Shown one piece after another: positions 47,032 to 61,206 of a stretch of DNA of 64,000 nucleotides; positions within the stretch are counted from its first letter, which is position 1, and the number at the start of each line of letters is the position of its first letter. A program made the translations under genes and the position numbers. Origin of the DNA: Erythrocercus mccallii (taxonomy: Eukaryota > Chordata > Aves > Passeriformes > Dicruridae); NCBI GenBank assembly GCA_013397435.1, contig VZRG01000029.1:1209773-1273772 (forward strand), in the 5' to 3' direction. The notes under the pieces are model-generated. The model ran no database searches. It was given only the letters and a program-made list of their open reading frames with translations, and was not told where the DNA came from.

Positions 47032-50000
47032 CCTTCATCAGATGTGTTCAAAAACATAATGATAATCTAAGTCTGATTCAGCCAGAAGTCAAACATGAAA
47101 GAGCAGGCAGGAAGCTTCAGGAGGCTAAGAGCAAACATGAAGAGATGGATCTGAAAGGCCATGAACAGCAAACTATGTTGAAAATGAGATGGTTAAACCT
47201 GAGTTGCACTGAATAAGCTCCAGTTTCTTATTTGAATGCATTGTGGGTGGACCAACACAAAATGTTTACTCTCAAGACTTGGCAGACTGTTATCTTTCAC
47301 CAAAGAACAACTTGCTGAGGCATTTAAAAACAATATTGAGCACTAAGGAGACAAAGTTGGCAAACATTTTTCCCCAGTAGTATTTTTTTGTTTTGTTTTT
47401 CTCTCACTAGTCCCTAATGCTGTCATAGTGTTTGCAAAATTAAGAGGTGTGTGGTGTGGTATGGCACAGTATTATATTGTGGAGTCTTTTTTTAAGAGCT
47501 CTAGAAAGCCACATGCCAGGTACAGTAGCAGAGAGCTGCATGGCTCTGCAGAGCTCTGCCTCTGTACCCCTATTTTTGGCTAAAATAGCCTATTTATCAT
47601 ACACAACACTACGTCTTCCTCTATATTTCTTTCCATTCATTTATGTAACCCTAAAAAATGACAAAGATTTCAATTAATATTAAATATGTTTTAGCAGAAC
47701 TGCAAAGGACAGTTTGACTTCATGAAGCTTTATTATTGTTGCTCAGTTAGGGGCTTTCTACTGTCCCTATATGGGGGGCTCAATCCAAAACCCCACCTAA
47801 GCCAGTGGGAACACTTCCAGGTCTTTAAGGGGTAGCAGAGCAGTTCACAAGGTGGATGAGATAATTAGCCTCAGATTCAATGTTCTTGTGCAGACAAACA
47901 CTGGTTTTCAGTTCTACTGTCTTATAATGAGGAAAAGTCACTTAGGACAAAGTGCGTTGCTCAGCTGATAAAGTTTTAAAGAAGGAATCCTTTCTGTTTA
48001 AACTAACTCTGTATTTCTCATGTACCCTTCCAGATGATTCTTTGCCCATCTCCCCACAGGTTTGGATATTAGGAGGAACTGCAGACGCCTGTTAGCACAG
48101 GTGGTGTGACCCCAGCCTCCTGTGGCAAGAGCCACATTGCTGCCATGCCGTGATATGGCCACTACAAGGAAAATGCACTCCTGGGAGATTTTAGCTTAAG
48201 GGGAACAGAGGGGAAGGCTGAGCACAAATGGGGACACAGAAAGGCAGGAGGAAAACAAGAAATACTGAAAACCTCTAAGTGAACTTACAGAGACTTTAGA
48301 ACAGGTTAATTTCAAATGGTGGGCTCTGTAATCTAGTTCATCCACCTCCCCGGTAGTTATTATTATGCTGTCATCATGATTTAGATAGAGTGAATACCTT
48401 TTTTTCAGCATTTGTCTTAATGGTCTTTTCCTATTTCAACTAGGTATTTGCTAAATCCTCTTTTTGTACATAATAATTGCTAAAGATAGGATCTGCGTTT
48501 GAAACAATTGGAAAGCTCTTTATGTTACTTAAATAGTGTTATTTTGCAAATATGATTTCCTTAGATGCATGCTGCCATATTTAAATCTAATCTGAGGTCT
48601 GGATGAAAACATTTAAGTCCCCTCCACATCTATCTCCCACTGCCAAACTGGACAAATTTCATCTGGTTTTAGGAGTTCAACTTTTTCACATAGCACTAAT
48701 TCTAGTGATTAATTAATAAAAGCCCCTCTCTCTGCTTTCTTTTCTACCTTATGTCAATTCACTAATTTATATCAGAAATAGTTTAATGGAATTAATGATC
48801 TGTCACAGAATACTAATAGAAGAAAGCTGGTTCATCCACTCTATAACACTGAACACCAAAGGCCTTGCATTTCTCAAAATCTGAGCAGCAGAAAGTCAAG
48901 GTGAAATAGTCACTGACTTCATGGATTTGTGCATCAGAGCTTACTCCCAGCTGGCTGGAAGCCCTTCAAGTCCTGGCCCTTGGTTCTGCTTTTTGTCCCC
49001 AGTGCCTGGGGGCAAAGAGCCTGAAAGTGTTTGGCTCAGACAAAGCCTTCCATGGGACTGGAAGGTGGTTGGTTTAGGAATTCCTGCCAGGTTGCAGGTT
49101 CTTGCAACGAAGCCCAGAAAGCACCAGTTGAATATGAGATCTTCCCTAGAATACCTGGTCTGAAACCTGATGAGCCAGCACAGCTGTTAGTGAAAGTGAT
49201 GTTTTTCTCAGTTTTATAGTTGTTAAAATAACAGCTTAAGCCAAAGGAGAAACTTCTTTAAGGTACACCCCCTCTGTAGCAGTTTCTAATGCAAATTTTT
49301 ATAATATCTAACTCAAGAGAAATCTGAAAAATAATAATTCATTTGTATTTGAGCTGAATCCAAGTTCTTGAAAAGTCTTGCAAAGGCAGAATCCTGGATT
49401 TTGGCCATTTCTTTCTGGGTGGTAAGCAATAATCAAATTAATGATTTCAAATTAGTTAAAAATCATCTTGAACCAAAACCAGCACAATTACAAGCAGATG
49501 GATAAACAAGAACAATGGGAACTGACAATTTAACCAGCAGTTAGTTATTTTAAAGCACCTTTGGTAAAGAAAAAACAAACCCAAAGGTTTTTAGGCTGTA
49601 TTCAGTGGGGCGGTGTGATTACATTAGAGGCTGTGAGATCCACCCCGTCAGTGACACTACTGCAGGGACTCAGTTGCCCAATAGCTTCCAGCACAACCAC
49701 AGAAACAAAACCCTGTCCAGTGGTAACTGCAGAGGGGAGCCTTGAAAATAAATTCAGAGCTTTATGATTTGTGCTTTTTTACAAAGAAAATTGTCTCTGA
49801 CACAAAAAACCCCCAAACCCACAACCTTGTCTCAAAAAATGATAGATTCTGCCTTTCCTTAAAATAGTGTCTCACTGGTGAGAGTTGTCCAGGCCTATGG
49901 ATGGGCAGCTGACACATTCCCAGTGTTCCCAGGAGCCAAGGCCAATGAGTACAGGGCAGCCAGCTCTGCCCTAGTAAATACTCTTATCCTTCAAAACCAT

Positions 50001-52039
50001 GTGTCTGCTTACAAATTGTCTTTTGGGAATGGTTCTGGAAATCCCCTGCCTCTGATTTGTGCCTGGGAGTGGTTTGAAGGGTAGTCAGCAGCAGCCTTGA
50101 GGCTGCTAGGGATATCTAACTCTTTAACACCATAAATAATCATAATTCAATGACCAGAACTGTTCCCAGGACCTGTTTATTTCACAAGGATACATGTAGA
50201 CTGAGAAGAAAATGATAATGAAATATTTGGTTCATTGAGAATAGAACTGTCATGTTCTACAGGGCATCTTTTACAGAAATGGATTAAACCAATGTCATAC
50301 TATTGCCTGGTGCAGAACTACTAAACTCACAGAAGAATCCTTTTAGTAGCACTGGTATTACTTCATAAAATCAACTTGTATTCAGGGATACTCCAGCACT
50401 TTGCAGTTGCAATCTTAATTTTGCCAACATCAGCAAACAACCAAATTAATCTGCAGCAGCCTCCAATGTGACCTATGAACCATAGGAGTTGGGTTTCATT
50501 GGCGATTATGGCCCGAACTGGGAAGCATCTGTTAATTTCTTCTCTTACTTTGTACATCTGTTATCAGTCCCTCATGTTTTTGGAAGCTGAATTTCCTTGC
50601 CCACACACCAAAATGCTCACTGCAATCTTCTTCATACAGTTTACTATGAAGCCCTTGATTAATGCAGTAAGGGCCAAACCCGAACAGGGACAATCAGTCC
50701 AGACTGCTGCTGGTTTCCACCAGCTGAAAACAAAGCTTTTAGACAATACGGAGAAAGTCAAAGCCTACAACACCTATTTTAAAGATTATCCATCAGTGTC
50801 AGCAATGGAAAGTACATTCACCTCCAAAACCCTCATCTGTAATTTTGTCTGGGTGGGTGAAAGGGAATGAGAGTACAATGGTTTCACCTCTCCTAGTTCA
50901 TAGTGATCCTGCCTTCCCCCAGTCAACCTACGCAGAGACATTTACAGCCATCAAGTGTACAGACTGCCAGACCTAGGTGTGTTGGACTGCGCCTCCAGGG
51001 ATCTTAACCAGATGGAATTTTAGGAGAGGACACAGTTCATTTCAGAGCAATCCGAACGAGCAGCTTTCTTTTCTTTATTACACCATTGCATTTGGCAGCA
51101 ATCCACCAGAGGCAGATTCTCTGCTCTCTAAGGAATGATCTGCCCACTCTGTCCATTTAACAGGACGTTCAGCTCAGAAAATCCAGTCACTGATCACACG
51201 TGTGGAGCAGATGTGCGAGCATGCGTAGCAAAATAAAAAATAAAAAATCCCAGCAGTGTACTGGGAGAAATGTAGCGTAACTACTGAAAAACAGTGACAC
51301 AAAGGCTCTGATTCTGAAACAGTGGTTATTGTTGTTGTAAGGAGGATTTTTCTTATTACTCTTTCTTAGGGAGGAAAAGAAAGCGTAATAAATCCTTTAT
51401 TATTTTTCTCTTTGGAGGTCAGGGAGGATTATTCATGTTATACTAATGTGGCTTCTTTGTTCAATTTCACAGACTTCTTCTTACAAAGATATGATTCTAA
51501 CTATTTTGACCAGACTATCTTGGGGCCCTACCTCTCAGGAACTGAGTGCTGGAAAACTTCCACTGGAAAAAAAAACCACAGCCTTTTAAAAGAGAGAATA
51601 TCAGAAGTATACATCTTTTATCCATGCCCCACACACTTGTAAGTAAAGGGAGAGCACCAGCTGTTTTTCTCATGGTGAATAAGGGTTACTTGGGGAAATC
51701 TGACTTCCTGTTTTTACATGGACAGATACATTGTTGCATGGCCAGTTAATTTTGGTTGGGTCAATAGAGCAAGTTTAATTATTGGAACCTACCTTATTCG
51801 CTCAAGCTTCACACTGTACAGAAGAAAGAGGGATTTCTGGGAGATCCAAACTGCACAGAAGCTGAAAAGCTCATCTTAATTGCATGGCCCCTGCTCAAAC
51901 ATATAAACTCTTTGTTTTCCTTTTTTTTTTTTGGTGAGGGGATGGGGGCAGCAGGGAAGATGGGATTTGCTGAATAGTGCAATTTGGGACTGCAGACAAA
52001 ATTTCTATCTTAGTTAAAAATATACTGAATAAAAATCTT

Positions 52040-52100
52040 AATAGAGATTTATATTTTTATATATCTCTATATAAGTATGCATATAAATATATAAAATAAC
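52040..52100. repeat. AT-rich low-complexity region
   Basis: TATATTTTTATATATCTC and CATATAAATATATAAAATA form an irregular TA-rich stretch. Confidence 0.75.
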
Positions 52101-55100
52101 CCAAACCACCAAAACTCCAGACTCCCAAATTAACATATTTAAAACACTAGAAGCAGCATAACTACTCTTATAGATGTGTGGGAAAATGGTCCATTTTGTC
52201 CACAACAGCACAACTCAAAACAACAAAAACTTTTACAGTGTCAAATACAGAGAGCATTCCCATTCAGTTGCAGGGGGTACTATGAAAACACATCTCTCAA
52301 GTTATGGTTCTCATAACCAGGACCACTGGTGATGGTGGAATGAAACAGCAACTAATCCTGAGTCCAATCCCCTAAGAAACCAGGAGTATTTCTGTCGCTC
52401 TATGATGTTCATTTCTAATTTACTTTAACTGGAATGCTTAGGAGTTGTTTTTTTTTTATTTAGTTCAGTCACTGGCTAAGCCCCTTCCTCCATTTCATAT
52501 GGTGTTACAAGCTATGGTGGATTTCTAAATCTTGGTCTTGGTTAATGCATCAAAGGACATATGGGCTGATTTCCTTCAGTTTCTCATAATATACATGTAG
52601 CCAGCTGCATGTTATTACATAACTTCAGACTTAAAGCAACCAGATCATTCTAGATACCATGATCTATTTCTGTGTTTTTGATACAGTGATATTACAGTGG
52701 GAGAAACTCACCAGTGCTGTTACAAAGAAAGTTTGGGGTTTTTTTTAAATTCATATCCTTGTTCTTAATAAACATCCCAAAGAAAAATATTCAACAGCAG
52801 CAGGCAGTAATAAAGAGGCAAAAAATGGCAAAACCACAGTACTGAGGAAACCTATGTGAAAACACTGGTTGTGTCTTCCTGGTTACAGAAAACAAATAGA
52901 ACTGTTCAAAGTGCTTGCCAATAAGGGCCTGCCAAATAAAATATTGTTTTATGAAGTCAGGAAAAAACTAATTTTAAAGGTTATTGTAGGTTATTTGTGG
53001 TCACGTCTTGTGTTCATAAAACATGATGTCATCCTGAACCTTTCACTATTTTTATTTCAACCCTATAGGTCTTTGTCTGAGACACTATCTCAGCAATTGT
53101 AGAAATTTAGAAGTTATTGGAAAACACTAACAAGGGTCTGTTCTACAAATTTAATAGGAATAAAATAAAGTAGACACAAGCCAACAGAATGCAAAAAACC
53201 CATCAGTGCAGCTTTATTTTAGGGGAGTTTATTTACCTACTCCAGTAATTTGGAGTGATGAGATCACACCAGCAGCATTAAATTTGAAATGAGAGATTTG
53301 GAGAACTGTTTTCCCAACTTATGTTTGTTTCAAATTAGATTAACACCACAAAACTGTGCATCATGGCATCTGATTGTCTGCCTTGTCCCTGGAACACTGG
53401 GAGAATGATTATGAAGGCCACTAGGATAAACGTTATGTCACCTTCTGCTTTTTTGGTGGAAAAAGTTTATTCACCTCAATGAGAGAGTCAACCTACAAGC
53501 CAATCTAAAGTATCTAGATGAACTGAAAACTGATGGAGAGGACAGAAATTAATGAGATGGTCATAAGGAGTTAAAGACTTTTCCTGGCCACCATTAACGA
53601 TTTTGCCTCATTTCTTTCTCTCTATCTAACATTCGCTGACCCATCATGATGCCAGATGGAGTGCATGAGATTTTGGGTGTTTTTCAGAATCAGGGCTTCC
53701 TATAAATCGTTTCTCCCATTTGAAGCTACCTAATTAACAGCTGACTCAGGCCTGAACACTTCCTTGAATGTTGTGGCCACTTTGGGGATTTCTTCTTTTT
53801 AGCCACTGACAGCCTCTTCTCTGGTGCTCTTACTGCTAAGAGAGTTTGTCAGAGCAAAGAAATGCTTACGATATCCCTTGTGCCCCTTTGGGCTTGTATG
53901 CCTACTAATTTTTTCATTAGGATAAGAATATCCCTCTAGTTCTCCTTCTTGTTCTATTTAGGCTTTGTTTTATGGCTGTGGGAAGTGACTTGATATGAAC
54001 TAAGTCTTAAAATATGAGATTTTAAGATAGGGGATGAATTGTTCTTCATTTTCTTTCTGAAGCCTCTGAGTCTATGCTATCCCAATGCTGGTGGAAGCAC
54101 CCTGGACATGGAAGAAGCTGTGTGCTGGGACCTGGTCCAATGGGAACTGTTCCTTATGGCTTGGCTTGCTGTGGGGATGCAAGGAGATTCATGGTGGTTT
54201 CTATGACATTCTCATGGGATACTGGGGCATTTCTCATGGTGCAACTTCTGGCTTTATTATTCTCACTCTTTCTCAAAATATGCCTGTCTTTAAATGTAAA
54301 GGATACTCTATGTGGATCTTAGTGGCAGTGAGGAGTGACAGTCTGTGTCACCTGCCAAAGAGCACAGGACTCCTACTCACGTGGGAGGGAGAAGTAAAGG
54401 CAATTTTAGCCCATTTCAGCCTTCTCCCTACCCTAGGCTGCTGCAAGCACTGAGGCAGTCTTCAGATTTTTGTGGAATTTACGTAGCCCAGAGGCCTGGG
54501 CCAGTGCTCTGCTGGTGACAGTGTTGTTCAAGGTCCCTGAAACTCATCTGGTTTGGCTCTGTGGCCCCACCTCCAGTGGGTGGCCTATTTGATGCCTGGG
54601 GTCTCCAGTGAGTTTTAGAAGGACAACTAAAAGCCTTCCTTGTGGCTTCCAAAGAAAATCCTCCTTCAGTTGCATCTGAAATTTCCAGAGTCTCTTTTCA
54701 TTACATGAACCTTCTTCCTGCATAAAAGAGATGCAGTCACAGGACAAATCTCATTCAATATATCTTACCTGTAAATGACATTTTTTCTCCTAGATCTCCT
54801 TTCTAATACCACGCTGATGTTTGTTTTTCTGTTATGTTGCCAGTTGGAATTGCTGATGCTATTTCCACGCTGTACTATCATATTTGTGGAATGAATCTCA
54901 AGACCACAGCTTTTATTGATGACCTTTTGTATTTTCTGGGCAAACTTCTTACTCTACAGCTTAGTCAAACTTCTATTCTCAGTATCTCACTATCAGTTTC
55001 ACTCCCCCCAGGTGTCTCCTACCACCCACATTTTTCTTTCTACCAAGTACTGTGGAATTCATGCTTGGGAAACCAAGAAAAGCTTTAAAAATTTGGGCTC

Positions 55101-56325
55101 AACTTAGAGATTCTTCTGTTCTTGTGGTCAATCAATAATATTCAAGTGCAAAAGAGGAAAACAAACTTAGGTAGAGGTTAACATTTGTTGTGGAATAAAT
55201 TATGTTTTCCGGTGGTAAAAATGTTTGATTTGCTTGTTTTCCTCAATAGCTAAATTCAAAGTAAAGCAAAAATATGACATGTTGAGCCACTATATTTGTG
55301 TGTTTCTTAAAAGAAACTTGAAGGGTCTCTATTACCATTTCTCTTCATTGGCTGAACTACTTGATCTCTATCTAGCAACATTCCAGCCAGCTAGTCTATC
55401 ATATTAAAAGTACAATTTCTAAAGCACTGAACAATCATGTAACTCAGTTCTGGATTCAATCAGCTTCTATCTTCCTCCTTAAACTATCCCCTACATTTAC
55501 AGAAGGACTAATGGGTTTTTTCCATGGGTTTTTTGGTTAGGGTTCCCCTACATTTTTGTGTGTGTGTGTCTGTCTGCTCACAAGCTTAAAGAGATAATGT
55601 GTTCTGTTTTTAAAATGTGGGAAAAATAAGCAGTAGGAGTATTATCAGTATTGAAGACAGTTATGCCATAAGGACAAGGTAGGGAGGGTATGGGGAGGAA
55701 AATAATCCAGCTGCCTGACTATTTCTCTGTAACATGACTGGAAGCATGTATTGTATAACACTAGAGCATAAAGGGGGCCACAGCCCTTGCATTTTAATAT
55801 GCATTCATGCTATAGCTAATAAAAATAAATCATACAGTATTTACCATGGGAAATTGCAATTTGCCATCCTGGTGTGCCGTAGATTTGGTCTTGATGATCT
55901 ATTCCTGTGATGGGTACAAGTAAGAAACTAACACTGCACAATTAAAACAAAAAGCCTAGCATTGATGAGAAAAATAATTCAGCCATTTCTGAGATAAATA
56001 TGAGAACTCATCTTCTGTATTTCTAACTCTTTACTTTTCTGGGGCAGTTCCTTGCAGAGGCTCCTTAAGGTGTAGGAGCTGTGTAGCAGATATTAGTTGA
56101 TAGACAATCTAGCAGTACTTTCTGCCTCTCTTTGGAGAAAACATAGATCCTTTATAAAAAGGCCCCCCTTTGATCCTACCAGGAACTGGCCTCCCTGGAA
56201 GTTCCTACAGGAATTTTCAGGATGAGGACTGTTATTAAATTCACTGAGATGGGCCCACTGCTGGCCAAGGCTGAGCCAGGCACTGACAGTGGCGATAACA
56301 GGTATCTCTGGGGTAACAGATTTCA

Positions 56326-56610
56326 CAGAATCACACAGTGGATGAGGTAGGAAGACATCACTGGAGGTCATCTAGTCCAACCTCCCTGCTCAAGCATGAT
56401 CCCTTAGAGCATGTTGCTCAGGTTTGCGTCCAGATGGATTTTGATTATCTCCAGGGAAAGAGACTCCATAACCTCTCATGGCAACCTGTTCCTGTGTTCA
56501 GTCACTCACACAGCAAGGAATTTCTTCCTCACATTCAGGTGTTGCTACCTGTGCATCAGTTTCTGCCATTTGGTTCTTGTCCAATTGGTTGGCACCTACT
56601 CAAACTGGAG
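56326..56610 (-). mobile_element. CR1 LINE 3' fragment
   Basis: The + strand reads CACAGAATCACACAGTGGAT, GGTCATCTAGTCCAACCTCC, CTGCTCAAGCATGATC, AGAGACTCCATAACCTCTC and AATTTCTTCCTCACATTCAG, all standard for the reverse complement of CR1. It is the first recognisable CR1 after about 25 kb without one. The inner boundary is near 56,610. Confidence 0.9.
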
Positions 56611-58223
56611 AAACTACACACCACAAGCTTTTTCTTCCAGAACTGCACAAGCAAACTGTGTGGTGGTTTCAGCCTCCTGCATATTCAGTGAGAAATTTGA
56701 ATCAAAACTTAATGGTTGTAGTGCTGAAAGATATCACTGAACATTTTTTGAGAAAGCTCAATATTTCTGCAATTAAATTGCAGCAAGTGAAGTCCTGAAA
56801 GCACACCACTCTAGTCTGAAGGGCAGCATTGGAAGGAGAAGATGACAGTAGAGCCCTGACAGCAACTTTCTTTGGCTGAGTTGAGCTAATTTTCCCTAGA
56901 TTTTATTCTGAAGGGCAATCTTGGAGAACATCTTTTCCAGAAAAACAAGAACCACTGCCAGGTTGGCGGTAGGACAAAGAGAGGAAAGTTCTGCTCCCAT
57001 CTCAAGTCAGCATGACAAAGACAGTGAGGGTCATAAAACTGGCACATCGTGACAAAATACATGGAACTTGCTCTGCATCAGAGCTTAAGAGAGTCTCCTA
57101 TGAAAGACTGTCCTGCAGTTCACACACAGGGATGAAGTTACAGTCACCTAGTGGAGGCATAATCTCATCTGGATAGACAAGGATACTTTAGCCACTCTGC
57201 ATTTGGTGTGTAAGCGTCTGAAGGACAGAAGCTCTCTAGCTGTGGCCCTGCTGCCATCACAGGAGACAAATGAAGAGGCTCATCATGGGACTGGTCAGGG
57301 TGGGGAGACAAGGATGCACTGTGTGAAGTGACTGTTTCTACACAGCAGCACAAATGCATGCATCTGTGTCTTCAAGGAGGGAGTTTTGTACAAGTCTGCT
57401 CTAAACAGCTATTTCACAATGATGTAGTGAGGCCTGATGTGTACAGATTGCTCTGAAGACAGAAACCCTTTTGACAAGTACTGTTACTGTTAATAAGTAA
57501 TAATTAGACATTATATATTATGAAATCCTTCTTAAGAGTATTTCACAAGTACTCAGAGACAAAGGCACACAAATGTTATTAATTAATTTAATTTCAGTAG
57601 CAAAAAGAGGAATTTAACTCAAGTAAAGATATCTGTCTATCTATCTATCTGGGTGTATGTATTTGTCAGATCAAAAATGTCCTTAAAATACTCAGCAAAA
57701 ATGCTATTTCTGTTATTTGACTAAATCACTGATTATTATACAGCTGTGAATATAATTGCATTTCTGTGTAGTTATTGTATATTGAGAATTTATTGTTGCG
57801 GAATTTTTATTCTTCACTGAGATCTGTATGTGTAGCAATGAATAGGAATACTTGATGATTCATGATTGATAACGGGATATTTAATAATTTTGTCTCTTCA
57901 TCAACATTCTAATGAACATCTGCCAAAATGCCTTATTTGCAAATACTATTCTGGGACTGTGTGTTGAAATCTGCCATGTTCCTGGTATTAATCTCAAATA
58001 CAGGTCGTGCACTGTGGCAGGAGCAGAATATTTGTGTGTCATAAATACAGTCATGGCACAGTGGAATTCATCAAAAGATGCTCCTGATTTTATAGATAAT
58101 TTTTCTCTGTGTATTTGAGAATTGTTCCACTACTGTAATGTTACAACACTTGTTACAATTTAAGGTTGCCATAGGCTTTTGCCCAAGTCAGGTCAGAGAT
58201 TGGGTAAGTGTTGGGTGGGAGTG
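56611..58223. other. Non-coding intergenic sequence
   Basis: Unique sequence between two CR1 copies of opposite orientation. It holds a short TCTA repeat and nothing else I can name. Confidence 0.6.
57632..57650 (+). repeat. Short (TCTA) microsatellite
   Basis: TCTG followed by TCTA units, just under five in total. Confidence 0.85.
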
Positions 58224-58786
58224 CTTAATGGCTGGAGGGTAGGAAGCCTCTGCAGAGGGATCTGGACAGGCTGGATTGATGGGCCAAGACCAATGGCACG
58301 AGGTTCAACAAGGCCAATGCCAGGTCCTTCACTTTGGTCACAAAAGCCCCAGGCAGTGCTACAGGCTGGGGTCAGAGTGGCTGAAAGCTGTCCCATGGAA
58401 AAGGACCTGGGGGTGCTGGTTGACAGCTGCTGAACATGAGCCAGTGTGTGCCCAGGTGGCCAAGAAGGCCAATGGCATCCTGGCCTGTATCAGGGATAGA
58501 GTGGCCAGCAGAGCTAGGGAAGTGATTCTCCCTCTGTAATGGGTACTGATGATGTCAAATCAGGGTAGGTTTAGTTTGGACATTAGGAAGAATTTCATCA
58601 CAGAAAGGGTGATTAGAGATTGGAATGGACTGCCCAGGGAAGTGGTGGAGTTGCTGTCCCAAAGACATTTAAGGAATGAGACACAATGCTGTGGTCTAGT
58701 TGACATGGTTGTGTTCAGTCATTGGTTGGACTCAATGATCTTGCAGGTCTTTTTCAACCCAATTGGTTCTGTGGTCCTGTGATTAG
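58224..58786 (+). mobile_element. CR1 LINE fragment with internal deletion
   Basis: The left part (58,224-58,550) matches CR1 ORF2: GACAGGCTGGATTGATGGGC, AAAGGACCTGGGGGTGCTG, GTGTGCCCAGGTGGCCAAG and GGCATCCTGGCCTGTATCAG. The right part (58,556-58,786) matches the element's end: AGGGTAGGTTTAGTTTGGAC, GAATTTCATCACAGAAAGGG, GGAATGGACTGCCCAGGGAA and a GGTTCTGTGGTCCTGTGATT tail. About 300 bp of the usual sequence between them is missing, so the copy carries an internal deletion. Confidence 0.92.
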
Positions 58787-61170
58787 GACAGTCTCAGTAA
58801 CATGTCTTAGCAAGCAATCCTTTCAATTTACTTGCTGCTTATTGCATATTTGTATCCTGACAGAGCCTGATCCATTTTAAGAGGGCTTGTCTGGAGATAT
58901 ATGCATATATTCATATACGTGTGTATGTGTCATTACCACTATTGTTCTGAAAGTAAAGGTGTTAATCCCTAGCAAGTAATATCCTGTACAAGTGGCTTTG
59001 TATAACTTCTGCATCTCCTTTGTTTCTCTGCAAGTTGACAGAGAATCATGAGACAAAGTAGGAAAATGATTATTGCCATATTTGTATTGCAAGAAATACT
59101 TAGGGATCTGTAATATTTAAGAGGATATCTACTAGTAAGAATAATATTTTTAAGTCATCCAAAGTGAATCTAGTTTGTTCTATTATACAGCTGAATACTT
59201 AGCCTGTGGACAGATGTTCAATTTGCAGACAGCTGTGTTAGTTTAAGATGTTACTATCCCCAGCTGTTTGCAGCCAGCATGTTACTGAAGGCTCCTGTCC
59301 ATACAGTTCTGCATGGCTTTACTTGGATTTCTGAGACTAGCTAGGGCAAGATCATTTGGGCTAGTTCAAACCATCTGCAGTAGCCATTGTTGTTAAGAAG
59401 TGCTGAAGGCCAAGAGCTATTATTCCTAGGCTGTCTTTATTGTAGTGGGGAAGTAATTTCACAGTGGTGAACCCTGAGCCTTCTGGGAGCATCTTTCCTT
59501 TCCAGACCAAGTCCTTCATGAAAAGGCATCTGCCCTGAGTGTCCTACACATAATCAGTTACACATAGATGGTGAATAATCATCTCCTTCATGGACCTTCA
59601 GTGGTATGAGGTCTTTGGTATGTAGGAAGTAATCCAGATACCTACAAAAGGTATATCTGATACACATACACCTATAAGTTTCTAATGCCATTTCACTTTT
59701 TTTTTTTTTCAGTGTGTATGTCTTTCATATCTTAGGGTTAAGATGGCACCAGACACCTATTTTTAGTAATCAGATTTTCCCCCTAAGTGTTGAATAGCTC
59801 TCACTGACCAAGGGTATTTGTTTTGGAGAGCTACTAAAAAATTATACAGCACAGTCTGAATCCAGTGACCTAAAAAGTCACGGATTACTTTAGTGATGTT
59901 TAAATAATTTGAAAATCTGAATTTTTTGTGAGGAAGATCCTTAAAAGAGAGTATTATAAAAATAATGTCTCTATAGACATAATAAAATACTGCATTAGCC
60001 AGACCTTTTCCTAGAGGAAGTAAAAACAGTCTTCCTTGGTTAGAGTCCTGGAGATCTGTTTCTCATAATGTGATATTTAGGAGCAGCTATGAAATGTCAA
60101 TATTAATGTTTGTATCATTCTAATTTTACAAATAAAAAGAAAAAACCCCACACCACAAAACTTAATTTTTTTTTTATCTCTTACATGACTGAGGAAGTTA
60201 TGTGCCTGATAGCATTGTGAAAAAGAAGTGTATAGTCCCAACAGAGTATTCTTGAGATTGTCATATAAAAGCAAATGGCCCCTAAATTACTGGTCTACTG
60301 GTCTACACTTCTCAGATGTGGGATTGGGTCAGTTTTTTTGTGCAAAACCCTTTGCATCTGGACAGAGAGCTTGTTACCTTTACTCTCTGGTTTGGACCTG
60401 TAATGATGGGATCCTTTAGTTGCACTAGAGTTTGCATCAAAAAGTCGATGAAAGAAGAGGTGTAGATACACATTTAATGACAACTGTGTTCGCTATGCAA
60501 GTTTTCTCTACCTGAATTTATTTCAGAAAGCTGAGGGATAGTCTTTACAATTTCAAGCAAACAACTGAGTTTTAACTAAGTGATTCCACATGCTGATTGA
60601 GAGACTCTATATTCACTCTTCAGTGCACTAAACCTACAAATCATGTTTGTAAGACCTTTTCTTTCCATTTTTGACCTATCATTTTAAATTCAATGTGCCT
60701 GTTTTAGCTGCAATTTAAAACAAGTTGTCCCACTCTGATGAAGACTACTTACTTTCAGTGCCAGAAAAGGGCATATGTCACAAGAAATAGTCTGCACACA
60801 TACTTCACTGTTGCTTATTTGACAGATGACCTTGATGTGGATCTCCACTGGGGGCTGAGGCTACTTATGTCCATGTTTGGTTCAGGTTGTCTTGTTACTA
60901 TTTCCTTCAAGTAGGGCAAAGTTACAAGTTCCTCTAATTTTTGTCTCAATGCTTCTCAACATCATCCAGAAAGAACAACTTGGTTTTTAAAGAGAGGAAT
61001 CTGAGACCAGAACTCCCATTTACTGTGCACTCATTTCCAGCGTTTTACAAATACCCAGTATCCAGATATCTCAGCCTGTACTAAAATGGAATGAGACTCA
61101 TGAGGTACAAAGACACTGAGGCAGCTATTGTATATTCCCATTACCTGGCTATCTCCCTAAAATACTAGCC

Positions 61171-61206
61171 AAACAAACAAACAAACGAACAAATAAATAA
61201 ATAAAG
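61171..61206 (+). repeat. (AAAC)4-(AAAT)3 compound microsatellite
   Basis: Four AAAC units, one GAAC, three AAAT and an AAAG end. The compound structure indicates slippage after a point change. Confidence 0.9.

Larger units (their letters stand above)
43294..56325. other. Non-coding intergenic sequence without CR1
   Basis: Thirteen kilobases with no CR1 copy and no convincing exon. Several open frames of about 100-136 codons (for example 45,964-46,516 and 50,475-50,870) have no recognisable domain. AT-rich simple sequence occurs near 46.8 and 52.05 kb. Confidence 0.6.

Noticed and set aside
50679..50691. 13 nt match to the 3' part of a lysine-tRNA primer-binding site (CCCGAACAGGGAC)
   Set aside because: The 5' part does not match, there is no LTR just upstream, and no gag or pol similarity follows. 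Probably coincidence.
50475..50870. 131-codon open frame on the + strand
   Set aside because: No recognisable domain, signal or splice context. Length is within chance for this window.
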